Made by a program: the position numbers and the translations under genes
Notes under the pieces: generated by a model
Seen by the model: the letters and a program-made list of their open reading frames with translations, nothing else
Told to the model about the DNA's origin: nothing
Databases searched by the model: none
In this document: piece by piece, positions 8,455 through 17,502 of the stretch
How positions within the stretch are numbered: position 1 is the first letter of the stretch
Layout of the letters: each line of letters starts with the position of its first letter
Assembly: GCF_000337195.1 (NCBI RefSeq)
Contig: NZ_AOID01000013.1
Coordinates: 91,011 to 155,010, forward strand
Origin: Natrinema versiforme JCM 10478
Lineage (GTDB): Archaea; Halobacteriota; Halobacteria; Halobacteriales; Natrialbaceae
Length of the DNA stretch: 64,000 nucleotides
Reading direction: 5' to 3'

Positions 8455-11400
8455 CTATCTGACGGACTTCGTTCAGGAGAGCGAAGAACGGATTACGGAA
8501 CTGAACAACGCCTTGCTCACGCTCGAGCGCGAGCCCGACGACGAGGCGGCGATGGAGAACATCTTCCGGATCGCACACACCCTCAAGGGGAACTGCGGGG
8601 CGATGGGGCTGGAATCGGCCAGCGACCTCGCCCACGCGATCGAGGATCTGCTCGATGCCGTCCGCCGCGACGACCTCGAAGTGACGGCGGACCTGATGGA
8701 CGTCGTCTTCGACGCCGTCGACGAACTCGAGACGATGGTCGACGAGGTCGCCGAGACCGGCGAGATCGAGACCGATCCGTCGGCGACGATCGAGGCGCTT
8801 CGCGACCACCTCGCGGACACGGATGTCGCGGGGGCTCGAATCCGGACGCCCACGGCAAGCGAGATCGACGACGTCTGTTCCCGGTTTGAGCCGCCGGCCG
8901 ACGACGCGCACAACGTTTACCTCGCGCGGCTCGCGATCACACAGCGCGAGGGTGTCAACAACGGCGAACTGGTCGTCGACGCCCTAATCGACGCGTTCGA
9001 TCTGATCGGCACCGACCCGCCCCGCGAGGCGATCGAGGCCGCGGACTACGGCACCGCCTTCGACGCGGTCTTCGGGACCGCGGTCGGCGAAGCCGCGATT
9101 TCCTCCGGCCTCGAGCCGGTCGAAGAGGTCGACGACTTCGAAATCGTCGACGTCAGCGATCAGTTCGACGGCGACGAGGCCGCCGATACAGACCAGCCCG
9201 CCGCCGATGCGGAACCCGGCGACGACATTTCGTCCGACGAAGCCCAAGACCTCGAGGTCGACGACCTGCTCGACGAGTTCAACGAGTTCGACAACTTAGA
9301 CGAGATGGTCGAAGACGTCGAGGACGAGGAACTCGACGCCTTCGAGGACATGGGCGAAGCCGGCTCGTTCGACGACTTACTCGACGAGGATGACGTCGCC
9401 GAACTCGAGGCCGAACCCGGCGAACCGCCGGCCGACTCCCTTGAGGAAGACGACGCGACTGCCTCCGACACCGCCGAAGCCGAGGCGGCGACGGACGCCG
9501 ACACGGACGACGAGGTCGACGACGCCGGTGCAGTCTTCGACGAACTCAAAGACGAGGTCGAGATGGTCGGCTTCGACGAGTTACAGGACGAACTCGAGGA
9601 GCTCGAGTTCGACGAGTTCGACGACGAGGAGGAAGTCGACATGGACGAACTCCTCGGCGAGGACGCCGACGACGACTCGTTCCTCGACGATGCCGAGCCG
9701 TCCGAGAGCGAGGTCGACGACATCCTGGTCGGCGCGGAACCGGACGAAGGAACGGAGCCATCCGAGGATGCGATCGACGAAATGCTCGTCGACGCGGACC
9801 CGTCCGATGGTGACGGCGACGACGAATCGGTCGCTGACGAGGCGACCGCTGACGGCGACACGACCGAGGCGGTCGGATCGACCGATGACGACCTCGACGA
9901 CGCCGTTGACGCCCTCGAGTTCGACTCGGACGACGCGTCGGCAGCGGTTGACGAAGACGATATGACGGCAGCGACGGACGTCGACGACGCAGCGTCCGAC
10001 GACGACCCGCTCGAGGCGTCGCCGACGGGCGAAATCGACGATGGGGACGGAGCCGACACGGCGACCGACGAGCCAGCGGGCGCGCGCGCTGCCGATGCGG
10101 TCGAGTCGGCCGAGGCCACTTCTCGAGCCGATGACGACGACGCCGTCGATTCGATCGACGATGCCGCCCCCGAAGCGGTCGAGACCGGTACCGAATCCCC
10201 AGACGCTGGCGGGACGGCTGGCCTCGAGGGCGCCGATATCGCGACAGCCGAGGCAGCCGACGATACTGCAACGGCCGCGGAATCGGACGACGTTGTGACG
10301 GCCGCGGAGGACGGAGCGGACGACGAACCGGCGACCGACTCGTTCGGCGAGTCCGCCGCGGACGACTTCGAGCCGACGGCGGCCTTCGACGACGATTTCG
10401 AAGCCGCAAGCGACGACACGGATCCCTTCGGCGACGAGGACTTCGGGGTCGATGACGACTCGTTCGACGACCTCTCGGCCGACCTGATCGAATCCGAACC
10501 GGCGTCCGACGACGACTTCGAGGTCGAGTTCGACGAGGGATCCGACGAGGCGTTCGCCGACACCGCCGAATTCGACACGGCTGATGCCGGCTTCGACTCG
10601 CCGGAGTCAGACGCCGAGGCCGACGACTCGAGTCTGCCCTCGGCCGCCTCGTTCGGCGACGATTCGACCGCCTCGGACGACGACGGCGACGACGATGACG
10701 TGGTGCGGATCGTCGACGAGCCGGAGCTGGAGATTCCGGATATCTCCCTGCCCGAGACGACCGACCGGCCGGACGCCGACGCCGAGACCGACGAGATTCA
10801 GTCGGTCCGGGTCGATGTCGAGCAGATCGACTCGCTGCTGACCCTCGTCGAGGGACTGGTGACGAGTCGCGTTCGACTCCGGCACGCGGCCGAGGAAAAC
10901 GACGGCAACTCGGCGCTCGAGACGGAACTCGACGCGCTGTCGGACCTGACGACGGACCTCCAAGAGACGGTGATGGACATCCGGCTGGTGCCGCTCGAGT
11001 CGGTGACGAACCGCTTGCCGCGGGTCGTCCGCGACATCGCCCGCGATCAGGACAAGGAGGTCGCCTTCGAGATGACCGGCGAAGACGTCGAACTCGACCG
11101 GAGTATTCTCGATCGGATCGGCGACCCGCTGATCCACCTGGTTCGCAACGCCGTCGACCACGGGATCGAGCCCCCCGAGCGCCGCGAGGAAGTCGGCAAA
11201 CCACGCGACGGGACCGTCGAGGTCCACGCCGACCGCTCGCGCGACCGCGTTACCATCACTGTCGAGGACGACGGGAGCGGGCTCGACCCCGATCGGCTCC
11301 GCTCCGAGGCCGTCGAGGCCGGTATCCTCGAGGCGTCCGAGGCGGACTCTCTCCCCGACGAGGAGGCCTACGATCTGATCTTCCATCCCGGGCTCTCGAC

Positions 11401-11929
11401 GGCCGACGAGGTGACCGACGTCAGCGGCCGCGGCGTCGGGATGGACGTCGTCAAGCGGACGGTCGAGGAGTTCGACGGCACGGTCTCGATCGACAGCGAT
11501 GAGGGCGACGGAACGACCGTCACGATGCGGCTCCCGGTGACAGTCGCGATCGACGAGATCCTCTTCGTCGAGAGTGGCGGCGAGGAGTTCGGCGTCCCGA
11601 CCAAGGCCGTGAAGGATATCGAAACGGCGACCGCGATCGAGACGATCGATGGCGATTCCATCCTCCCCGGAGAGGACGGCGACTATCCCGTTCTCTCGCT
11701 GGCCGATGTCCTCGAGACGCCGATGCCCGGTGGCAACGGCGACGGCATGGTCGTCCGCATTCGCGACGAGGTCCGGGAAGTGGCGCTGCACTGCGATCAC
11801 GTCCACGGACAGCAGGAAGTCGTCGTCAAGCCCTTCGAGGGCGTTATGAGCGGCATTCCGGGGATCAGCGGTGCGACGGTGCGGGGACGAGGGGAAGTAG
11901 TCAACATACTGGATGTGACGACACTATGA
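8447..11929 (+). CDS. cheA: Chemotaxis histidine kinase CheA with a giant acidic linker
   Basis: About 1160 residues; the start could equally be the ATG three bases upstream. The P1 Hpt domain (1-105) has the phosphorylated His44 in FRIAHTLKGNCGAMG. A P2-like response-regulator binding domain lies at about 150-225. Residues about 235-783 form a low-complexity linker of D/E/A/S/T with recurring short hydrophobic motifs. P3 dimerisation follows (VEQIDSLLTLVEGLV, about 788). P4 kinase has HLVRNAVDHGIEPPERR, DDGSGLD and VSGRGVGMDVV. P5 CheW-like ends GRGEVVNILDVTTL. Common CheA proteins are about 650-700 residues, so nearly half of this one is linker. It overlaps the end of cheB and is followed by cheC. 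Confidence 0.95.
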   Translation: MSDYLTDFVQESEERITELNNALLTLEREPDDEAAMENIFRIAHTLKGNCGAMGLESASDLAHAIEDLLDAVRRDDLEVTADLMDVVFDAVDELETMVDEVAETGEIETDPSATIEALRDHLADTDVAGARIRTPTASEIDDVCSRFEPPADDAHNVYLARLAITQREGVNNGELVVDALIDAFDLIGTDPPREAIEAADYGTAFDAVFGTAVGEAAISSGLEPVEEVDDFEIVDVSDQFDGDEAADTDQPAADAEPGDDISSDEAQDLEVDDLLDEFNEFDNLDEMVEDVEDEELDAFEDMGEAGSFDDLLDEDDVAELEAEPGEPPADSLEEDDATASDTAEAEAATDADTDDEVDDAGAVFDELKDEVEMVGFDELQDELEELEFDEFDDEEEVDMDELLGEDADDDSFLDDAEPSESEVDDILVGAEPDEGTEPSEDAIDEMLVDADPSDGDGDDESVADEATADGDTTEAVGSTDDDLDDAVDALEFDSDDASAAVDEDDMTAATDVDDAASDDDPLEASPTGEIDDGDGADTATDEPAGARAADAVESAEATSRADDDDAVDSIDDAAPEAVETGTESPDAGGTAGLEGADIATAEAADDTATAAESDDVVTAAEDGADDEPATDSFGESAADDFEPTAAFDDDFEAASDDTDPFGDEDFGVDDDSFDDLSADLIESEPASDDDFEVEFDEGSDEAFADTAEFDTADAGFDSPESDAEADDSSLPSAASFGDDSTASDDDGDDDDVVRIVDEPELEIPDISLPETTDRPDADAETDEIQSVRVDVEQIDSLLTLVEGLVTSRVRLRHAAEENDGNSALETELDALSDLTTDLQETVMDIRLVPLESVTNRLPRVVRDIARDQDKEVAFEMTGEDVELDRSILDRIGDPLIHLVRNAVDHGIEPPERREEVGKPRDGTVEVHADRSRDRVTITVEDDGSGLDPDRLRSEAVEAGILEASEADSLPDEEAYDLIFHPGLSTADEVTDVSGRGVGMDVVKRTVEEFDGTVSIDSDEGDGTTVTMRLPVTVAIDEILFVESGGEEFGVPTKAVKDIETATAIETIDGDSILPGEDGDYPVLSLADVLETPMPGGNGDGMVVRIRDEVREVALHCDHVHGQQEVVVKPFEGVMSGIPGISGATVRGRGEVVNILDVTTL

Positions 11930-11963
11930 ACGAACGCAAACACCGACACCCACGGAGAAACCT

Positions 11964-12569
11964 ATGACGATGATGGTCGATATTCGAAAGCTGAGCTTCA
12001 TAAACGAGATGGCGAAGGTCGGGACGAACGGCGTCGCCGACAACATGAGCAAACTGACCGGCGAGGACGCCCAGATGGAGGTGACAAAGACCAACTTCAT
12101 CGACGTCGAGGACATCGAGTCCCAACTCGACAGCGGGAAACGGGTCGGCGTCCGCGTCCGGCTGCTCGACCCGCCGCACGGACACATCCTCATTCTCTTC
12201 CCCGAGGCCAGCGCGAAGAAGATCACCGCGATCATGCTGCGCGACGTCGTCGACGACATGGGCGACGTCTCCGGAAAGATGGCCCGCAGCGCCGTCGAGG
12301 AGATGGGCAACATGATGGCCAGCGGCTTCATCGACGGCTGGGCCGACGTGCTCGGTCGCGCGATCGACATCGCCGCACCGCAACTCGTCTACGCGCCGAC
12401 GGAGGACATCGTCACCCGGACGGCCAGCCTCGGCGGCGACGACCTCGCCCTGTTCTTCGATTCGGACCTATCCGTCCCCAGCTACCAGATCGAAGCCGAA
12501 ATATACGCATTCCCCGACTTGGAAGAGTTCGTGGAAATGGTCAACGGCATCGACGTCCAACCCGCATGA
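11964..12569 (+). CDS. cheC: CheC-type CheY-P phosphatase
   Basis: 201 residues. The CheC fold normally has two S/D-x3-E-x2-N catalytic motifs. Here the C-terminal motif is intact: SAVEEMGN, then exactly 22 residues to Pro (about residues 111-141). The N-terminal copy in FINEMAKVGTNG has Lys where the Asn should be. One active site is therefore predicted to dephosphorylate CheY-P. CheC also binds CheD. Stop and start overlap the next gene by four bases (ATGA at 12566). Confidence 0.9.
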   Translation: MTMMVDIRKLSFINEMAKVGTNGVADNMSKLTGEDAQMEVTKTNFIDVEDIESQLDSGKRVGVRVRLLDPPHGHILILFPEASAKKITAIMLRDVVDDMGDVSGKMARSAVEEMGNMMASGFIDGWADVLGRAIDIAAPQLVYAPTEDIVTRTASLGGDDLALFFDSDLSVPSYQIEAEIYAFPDLEEFVEMVNGIDVQPA

Positions 12570-13834
12570 AACTCGACGTCAACGCACTCGGCACGTTCTA
12601 CCGGATGGCTCGAGAGGGTGCCGGCTTGGCGGCGGGCCGACTCACCCATATGCTGGGCGTCGAGACACAGGTCGGCGTGACGAAACTTAACTTCATGCGC
12701 GGCCAGGAGATCGAGCGTGATTTCGAGGATTCGACGGAGAAAGTCGGCGTTCGCGTCAAGTTAACCGGCGGGATCGAGGGCTACTCGGTCGTCGTGTTCG
12801 ACCGCGAGAACGCACTCCGGATCGTCCAAACCTTACTCGCCGAAGCGGACTCGGACTCGGAGGGCGATACCGAGCTGGGCGAGGTCGACGCCTTCGACGA
12901 GATGACCGAGAGCGCCGCGACCGAAGTCGGCCACATCATGAACAGCGGGTTCATCGACGGCTGGGCCGACGTCTTAGAGACCGTCATCGACGTCTCGACG
13001 CCGGAGTTCGTCGAGGGCCAGACCGCCGAGCCCTTCTTCGGTGATATCGACGAGGCCCCGGCCGACGACGACCTCGCCTTGCTCTTCCAGAGCCGGATCG
13101 AAACCGTCGGTACCGAAGTCGGCTTCAGCCACTACCTCTTCCCGAAACGCGAGTCGATGTCGAAGCTCCTGGAGCGACTGCGCACGAGCGAGGGCATCGA
13201 GTACGACAAACTCGACGGCTTCGACCGGATGGCCGAACGCGGTGCCGAGGAGGTCGCCAAGACGGCGACGACGCTGACCGGCATCGACACCAGCATCGAC
13301 ATCCGCCGGCTGAATTTCGTCTCGCTCGAGGCGATTCCGGAGCAGGTCGCAGACGAGAAACTCGTCGGCGTCGCCTTCGAATTCGACGGGATGCCGAGTG
13401 GCTATCTCCTCTTCCTGTTCGACGAGGAGTCCGCCCACGAGATCGTCGACGCGATGGTTCCCATGGAGGTCGACGAGGACGGCTTCGGCGAGATGGGGAC
13501 CAGCGCGATCAAAGAACTCGGCAACATCATGGCCAGCGGGTTCCTCGACGGCTGGGCGAACGTCCTCGATACGACGATCGACCACTCGACGCCGGAGTTC
13601 ATCCACGACATCGGCGCGGCCGCCGTCGACCCGGTGATCATCCAGCTCGGCGAAAACCAGGACTTTGCCTTCGTCTTCGACACGGTCGTCATGGCCGACG
13701 GCCGCGAGTTCGACTGTGAAGTGTACGCGATCCCCGACGAATCCGACCTCGAGCGGGCGCTGAACAACTTAGACGTCGATCGGATCGAAGACGCCAAGAC
13801 GACGGCGGAGTTCCAGGAAGTCGATAACGCATGA
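12566..13834 (+). CDS. Tandem double CheC protein
   Basis: 422 residues made of two CheC domains in a row (about 1-200 and 205-405). Domain 1 C-terminal motif reads SAATEVGH, with His replacing the catalytic Asn although the Pro 22 residues later is kept. Domain 2 has the intact SAIKELGN plus Pro. Both N-terminal motifs (FYRMAREGAG, FDRMAERGAE) have lost the Glu/Asn pair. So one of four possible phosphatase sites looks intact. Double CheC proteins of this kind are known in haloarchaeal che clusters. The downstream cheD overlaps by four bases. Confidence 0.88.
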   Translation: MKLDVNALGTFYRMAREGAGLAAGRLTHMLGVETQVGVTKLNFMRGQEIERDFEDSTEKVGVRVKLTGGIEGYSVVVFDRENALRIVQTLLAEADSDSEGDTELGEVDAFDEMTESAATEVGHIMNSGFIDGWADVLETVIDVSTPEFVEGQTAEPFFGDIDEAPADDDLALLFQSRIETVGTEVGFSHYLFPKRESMSKLLERLRTSEGIEYDKLDGFDRMAERGAEEVAKTATTLTGIDTSIDIRRLNFVSLEAIPEQVADEKLVGVAFEFDGMPSGYLLFLFDEESAHEIVDAMVPMEVDEDGFGEMGTSAIKELGNIMASGFLDGWANVLDTTIDHSTPEFIHDIGAAAVDPVIIQLGENQDFAFVFDTVVMADGREFDCEVYAIPDESDLERALNNLDVDRIEDAKTTAEFQEVDNA

Positions 13835-14346
13835 AAACCTACGGCACCGAACCGGGCGCACCGACGCCGGTCCAAGTCGGCATCTCGGAACTGGTCGTCA
13901 GCGATGGCGACGACACGCTCAAATCCTACGGGCTCGGCTCGTGTCTCGCCATCGCACTGTACGATCCGAACACCGGGATCGGCGGCCTCGCACACGTCAT
14001 GTTACCCGACGGAGACACCGCGGACAACAGCGACCGCAAGCCCGGCAAGTACGCCGACACGGCGATCCGCGCGCTGCTCCGACGGATGGTCGAGCAGGGA
14101 GCAAACTACACCGCCGTCGAAGCGAAAATCGCCGGCGGCAGCGACATGTTCGAGTTCGAGAGCTTCGGCGACGGCGTCGGGCAGCGAAACATCGTCGCCG
14201 CGAAAGCGGAACTCGAGAAACTCGGTGTGCCCCTCGAGGCGGAAGACGTCGGCGGCGAATACGGGCGAACCGTCGAGTTCACGCCCGGAACGGGGGTCCT
14301 CACCGTCAAGACGTCCGACGGGGACAACGGAGTGACGGAACTGTGA
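13831..14346 (+). CDS. cheD: Chemoreceptor glutamine deamidase CheD
   Basis: 171 residues. The catalytic Cys38 is in SYGLGSCLAIALYD and the His55 in GGLAHVMLPD, both hallmark CheD motifs. IAGGSDMFEFESFGDGVGQRN is the conserved central block (first part of the fold near 99-115). It deamidates transducer glutamines to glutamates and is regulated by binding CheC. It ends in CTGTGA, which contains the GTG start of cheR, a four-base overlap. Confidence 0.93.
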   Translation: MKTYGTEPGAPTPVQVGISELVVSDGDDTLKSYGLGSCLAIALYDPNTGIGGLAHVMLPDGDTADNSDRKPGKYADTAIRALLRRMVEQGANYTAVEAKIAGGSDMFEFESFGDGVGQRNIVAAKAELEKLGVPLEAEDVGGEYGRTVEFTPGTGVLTVKTSDGDNGVTEL

Positions 14347-15224
14347 TCGGCGACGGTGCCGGTGACACCGGCATTGATCCCGACGGCCACATCGTCGCTG
14401 ACGAGACCGAGACAGTCGGCGGCGACGACGAGGTCTTCGCCGACCTCCTCGCGTTCGTCGAGGACGAACTGGCGTTCGCGACGAGCCACTACAACAACAG
14501 CTACCTCGACCGACGCGTCTCCTCGCGAATGCGCCGCACGCAGTGTGAGACCTACGGCGCGTACTTCGAGAAACTGCGAACCGAGCCGGCCGAGCAGGAG
14601 GCGTTGCTCGAGGCGTTGAGCATCAACGTCACCGGCTTCTTTCGGAACCCCGATGTCTGGTCGGGGATTCGCTCGGTCCTCCGGACACTGTCGAAAAACG
14701 GGCCTCCCGTTCGAATCTGGAGCGCCGCGTGTGCGGACGGTCGAGAGCCGTACTCGATCGCGATGCTCGCTCGGGACGACCCGGAGATCGACGGCTCCAA
14801 CGTCTACGTCCTCGGGACCGACATTAGCACGCCCGCACTCGAGACGGCGCAAGCGGGCGTCTACGAGGAATCACGGACCGTCGATCTGGACGAGCAACTC
14901 TCCTTTCTGGGCGAGTACCGGCAGTACGTCGATGTCGACGGTCGAACCTATCGGATCACCGACGACGTAAAGCGGAACGTCCGCTTTCGACGCCACGACC
15001 TGATCAACGACGAGCCGAAATCGGGCTTCGACCTCGTCATCTGTCGCAATTTGTTCATCTACATCGACAACGAGTATAAACGGCCGATGCTCGAGACGAT
15101 CGCCCGGTCGCTTCGAACCGACGGCTATCTCGTTATCGGCAAAGCCGAGACGATCCCGCCGACCCTCCAGTCGTCCTTTGCCGTCCGCGAGGCTCGCTTG
15201 CGGATCTACCAGCGCGAGCGGTGA
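14343..15224 (+). CDS. cheR: Receptor glutamate methyltransferase CheR
   Basis: 293 residues from GTG at 14343, inside the cheD stop (GTGA). This start gives VIGDGAGDTGIDPDG; the longer open frame upstream is a shadow of cheD. A four-helix N-domain (RVSSRMRRTQCETYGAYFEKL) precedes a Rossmann SAM domain: ALSINVTGFFRNPDVW, RIWSAACADGREPYSIAML (usual S-x-G-x-E-P-Y region, here ADGREPY), VLGTDISTPALETAQAGVY and VICRNLFIYIDN. It methylates transducers with S-adenosylmethionine, opposing CheB. It closes the tightly overlapped che operon. Confidence 0.93.
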   Translation: MIGDGAGDTGIDPDGHIVADETETVGGDDEVFADLLAFVEDELAFATSHYNNSYLDRRVSSRMRRTQCETYGAYFEKLRTEPAEQEALLEALSINVTGFFRNPDVWSGIRSVLRTLSKNGPPVRIWSAACADGREPYSIAMLARDDPEIDGSNVYVLGTDISTPALETAQAGVYEESRTVDLDEQLSFLGEYRQYVDVDGRTYRITDDVKRNVRFRRHDLINDEPKSGFDLVICRNLFIYIDNEYKRPMLETIARSLRTDGYLVIGKAETIPPTLQSSFAVREARLRIYQRER

Positions 15225-15337
15225 GGGCGGCGAGCCGTTCCGACATGGGTCTCAGTTCCTGAACCGGCGTGCTGTCCTGTTCGCACACTGGAAGACAACC
15301 ACTCGTTACATGACGGTCCGCCGAATATCCCCGGTGG

Positions 15338-16690
15338 ATGCCTTCGCCCGACCTCCACCCGTTCGTCACCCGTGTCGGGGCACTGGTCGACGCCTCACCG
15401 CCAACCACCCGCCGGGAGACCCGGACCTTGCTCGTCGAACCCTTCCTCGAGACGCTCGGCTGGGACTGCCGTGCCGACTCGTGTATCACGGACCGGTCCG
15501 TCGATGGCACCCGACTCGAGTACGTGCCGTCGATCGATTCCGTTCCGGCGCTGTTCGTCGCCGTCGAGGCCTACGACGACTCACTCGAAGAAGCTCGAGC
15601 GAACGCGCTTCGAAAAGCGATGGCGTGGACCGGCGTCGACCGCGCGATCTACACCAACGGTCGCCAGTACCTGCTGCTTGCGGGCACGACCGACATCGAG
15701 TACCGCGCGCTCAGACTGTCCGAACTCACCGACAGCGAAGTGACGCTCGCTGACTACTCGAGGGAGACCCTCGGCCGCGGACTCGAACAGCACTCGCGGA
15801 CCCACGTCGCCCGACAACTCGCCGTCGAGCGACCGCAACTCGTCGATGCGATCGCGGATCGGCTCGCAGCGGCCACCGTTCAGGGCGACGTCTACGCCGA
15901 CGAGTTCGAGTCCGCGGCCGATCGCTTCCTCGATCGGCTGGTCGTCGCGTTCGCCGAAGACGACCCGGAACGACAGGAGCCCGCGTCGGACGTCTCGGTT
16001 CGGTTCAGCGAGTCGGCGCTCACCGACGACGGACCACCGACGGCCGCCGGAAACGATGCCGTCCCACGGTCCGGATCGAACGGGTCCCCGCCCAGTACCG
16101 GCGGTACCACCGTACCTGACAGAGACGCCGCACCGACTGACCGAGAGCACGCTGCGGGCTCGAGCACGGACGCTGGGTCCGGATCCGATGCGGACGCGGA
16201 CGACCTGGCCGGGCCCGAAGGAAATGGCGAAGCACCGTCTGCCGCTCGAGATGACGGACTGGAGCAATCGTCTGCTGCCGACGCTGAGCCCGACGCCAAC
16301 CGAGGTGGCGACAGCAGAAACGGTGACGACGGAACCACTGCGGAGACTGACGGCGAATACGTCGTCCGATTCTTCAACGACCGCGGTTCGATCGGGGCGA
16401 TCGGTCACTCCACTGCGGACGGAGCGCTCGTCGAAACCGCCGAATACCTCTTCGAACGTGGCCTCTCCGGGGTCCACGTCCCGTGGAGCCCCGACGACGC
16501 CGACGGCACCGTCCTGAATGCCCAGCCCACTCACGCTGATGGCTCACCGATGGCCGAATCGGCACAGCTCTCGAACGGTCTCTATCTCGCGACTGCGGGC
16601 GACATCGACGATCGGGCTGCTCGAGTCGAGGCGTTGGCCGCTCGAGCCGGCTTTCGGGTAATGTTGACTGGCGATTGGGAAGAAACGTAA
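15338..16690 (+). CDS. HsdR N-terminal-like (PD-(D/E)xK fold) protein, catalytic Lys missing
   Basis: 450 residues. Residues about 25-120 (TRTLLVEPFLETLGWD, GTRLEYVPSID, LFVAVEAYDDSLEEARANAL, RAIYTNGRQYLLLAG) match the layout of type I restriction R-subunit N-domains and solitary relatives, where the core reads D/E-Y, then E-A-K, then TNG-x-x-W/Y. Here E61 and E77 are kept, but the motif is EAY79 instead of EAK, so nuclease activity is doubtful. A disordered acidic/Ser/Gly stretch (about 215-345) leads to a compact C-terminal domain (YVVRFFNDRGSIGAIGHS to the end) of unknown family. It lies 113 bases after cheR on the same strand. Fold assignment is inference from motif order. Confidence 0.6.
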   Translation: MPSPDLHPFVTRVGALVDASPPTTRRETRTLLVEPFLETLGWDCRADSCITDRSVDGTRLEYVPSIDSVPALFVAVEAYDDSLEEARANALRKAMAWTGVDRAIYTNGRQYLLLAGTTDIEYRALRLSELTDSEVTLADYSRETLGRGLEQHSRTHVARQLAVERPQLVDAIADRLAAATVQGDVYADEFESAADRFLDRLVVAFAEDDPERQEPASDVSVRFSESALTDDGPPTAAGNDAVPRSGSNGSPPSTGGTTVPDRDAAPTDREHAAGSSTDAGSGSDADADDLAGPEGNGEAPSAARDDGLEQSSAADAEPDANRGGDSRNGDDGTTAETDGEYVVRFFNDRGSIGAIGHSTADGALVETAEYLFERGLSGVHVPWSPDDADGTVLNAQPTHADGSPMAESAQLSNGLYLATAGDIDDRAARVEALAARAGFRVMLTGDWEET

Positions 16691-16704
16691 TCGGAAGTCG
16701 GCTA

Positions 16705-17502
16705 TTAGTACTCGACGTCGACCTCAACCAGCGTCACGACGACCCGTCCAGACCCACTGCCATCACCGACAGCGCACACACCCGTATCGGATTCGCCCCA
16801 GTCTCCGCTCTCGAGCGTCGACTTCCACGCGTCGTCGTAAGCGCTCTCTTCGACGGAGATATTCACCTTGTCTGTGTTGTTGTAGACCTTGCTACTGCGG
16901 TTTTCGACGGACATCGTAAAGCCGAGTCCCTCGCTGCTCTGGATCGACCGGTCATCCGCTGAGACCCTGACGAGCGAGATAACTGCCGTCTCGTCGCCGC
17001 ATCGCAATTGGGGTCGTTTGCTGACGAGGCTCCACGACTCCGACTCGTGTCCCCGCATAAGACCACCACCCTCGTACGCGATTCGATCACCCTCAGAGGT
17101 ATACATGAATTCACCGAGGTTGACGGTGGCATTGGCATCACCTCCGTAATCGGCGAACAGATCGGGGTCAGTTTCGTTTATTCGGTCCCCGTCGATCGAG
17201 ATGTTCAGTGTCGTTCCGCTATCGCCGGTGCTAACCGTCCCTTCCCGCAGCGCGAGTTCGCCATAGCGTTGCTCGATTCCATCGTATCGGATGACGTCGT
17301 TGAAGTTCACGGCAAGTGCCTCCATCGCCCGGTCGGCGTTTTGCAGTTGTTCGGCCTCCTGATAGTCCTGCATAGCCTGAAACCCAGTCATCGACAACAG
17401 CGTGACGGAACTGAGGATGATCGCGAACACGAGGATGAACGCGAGCACGTCGGATACCGCACGGGAATCCCGTTGTCCTGACACAGATTGCCTTCGTCTC
17501 AT
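16705..17502 (-). CDS. Pilin-like secreted protein (DUF7289-type)
   Basis: 265 residues. The N-terminus MRRRQSVSGQRDSRAVSDVL continues into a 20-residue hydrophobic helix (AFILVFAIILSSVTLLSM). The basic R-A-V-S before the helix is the usual haloarchaeal class III (PibD-cleaved) pilin signal. The rest is extracellular-type: acidic, beta-rich, with several N-x-S/T sites (NISIDG, NETDPD, NATVNL, NRSSKV) and a Cys pair (LRCGDE, TGVCAV). It is the last gene of the pilB-pilC operon; its start overlaps the previous stop by four bases. The family name is from memory. Confidence 0.75.
   Translation of the reverse strand: MRRRQSVSGQRDSRAVSDVLAFILVFAIILSSVTLLSMTGFQAMQDYQEAEQLQNADRAMEALAVNFNDVIRYDGIEQRYGELALREGTVSTGDSGTTLNISIDGDRINETDPDLFADYGGDANATVNLGEFMYTSEGDRIAYEGGGLMRGHESESWSLVSKRPQLRCGDETAVISLVRVSADDRSIQSSEGLGFTMSVENRSSKVYNNTDKVNISVEESAYDDAWKSTLESGDWGESDTGVCAVGDGSGSGRVVVTLVEVDVEY

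Noticed and set aside
9160..10578. Serine-rich 472-codon minus frame opposite cheA
   Set aside because: Produced by GAC/GAG-rich codons of the acidic CheA linker read in reverse.
13941..14342. N-terminal extension of cheR to 13941
   Set aside because: The extension is Arg/His-rich and overlaps cheD; the GTG at 14343 gives the normal CheR length and a four-base overlap.
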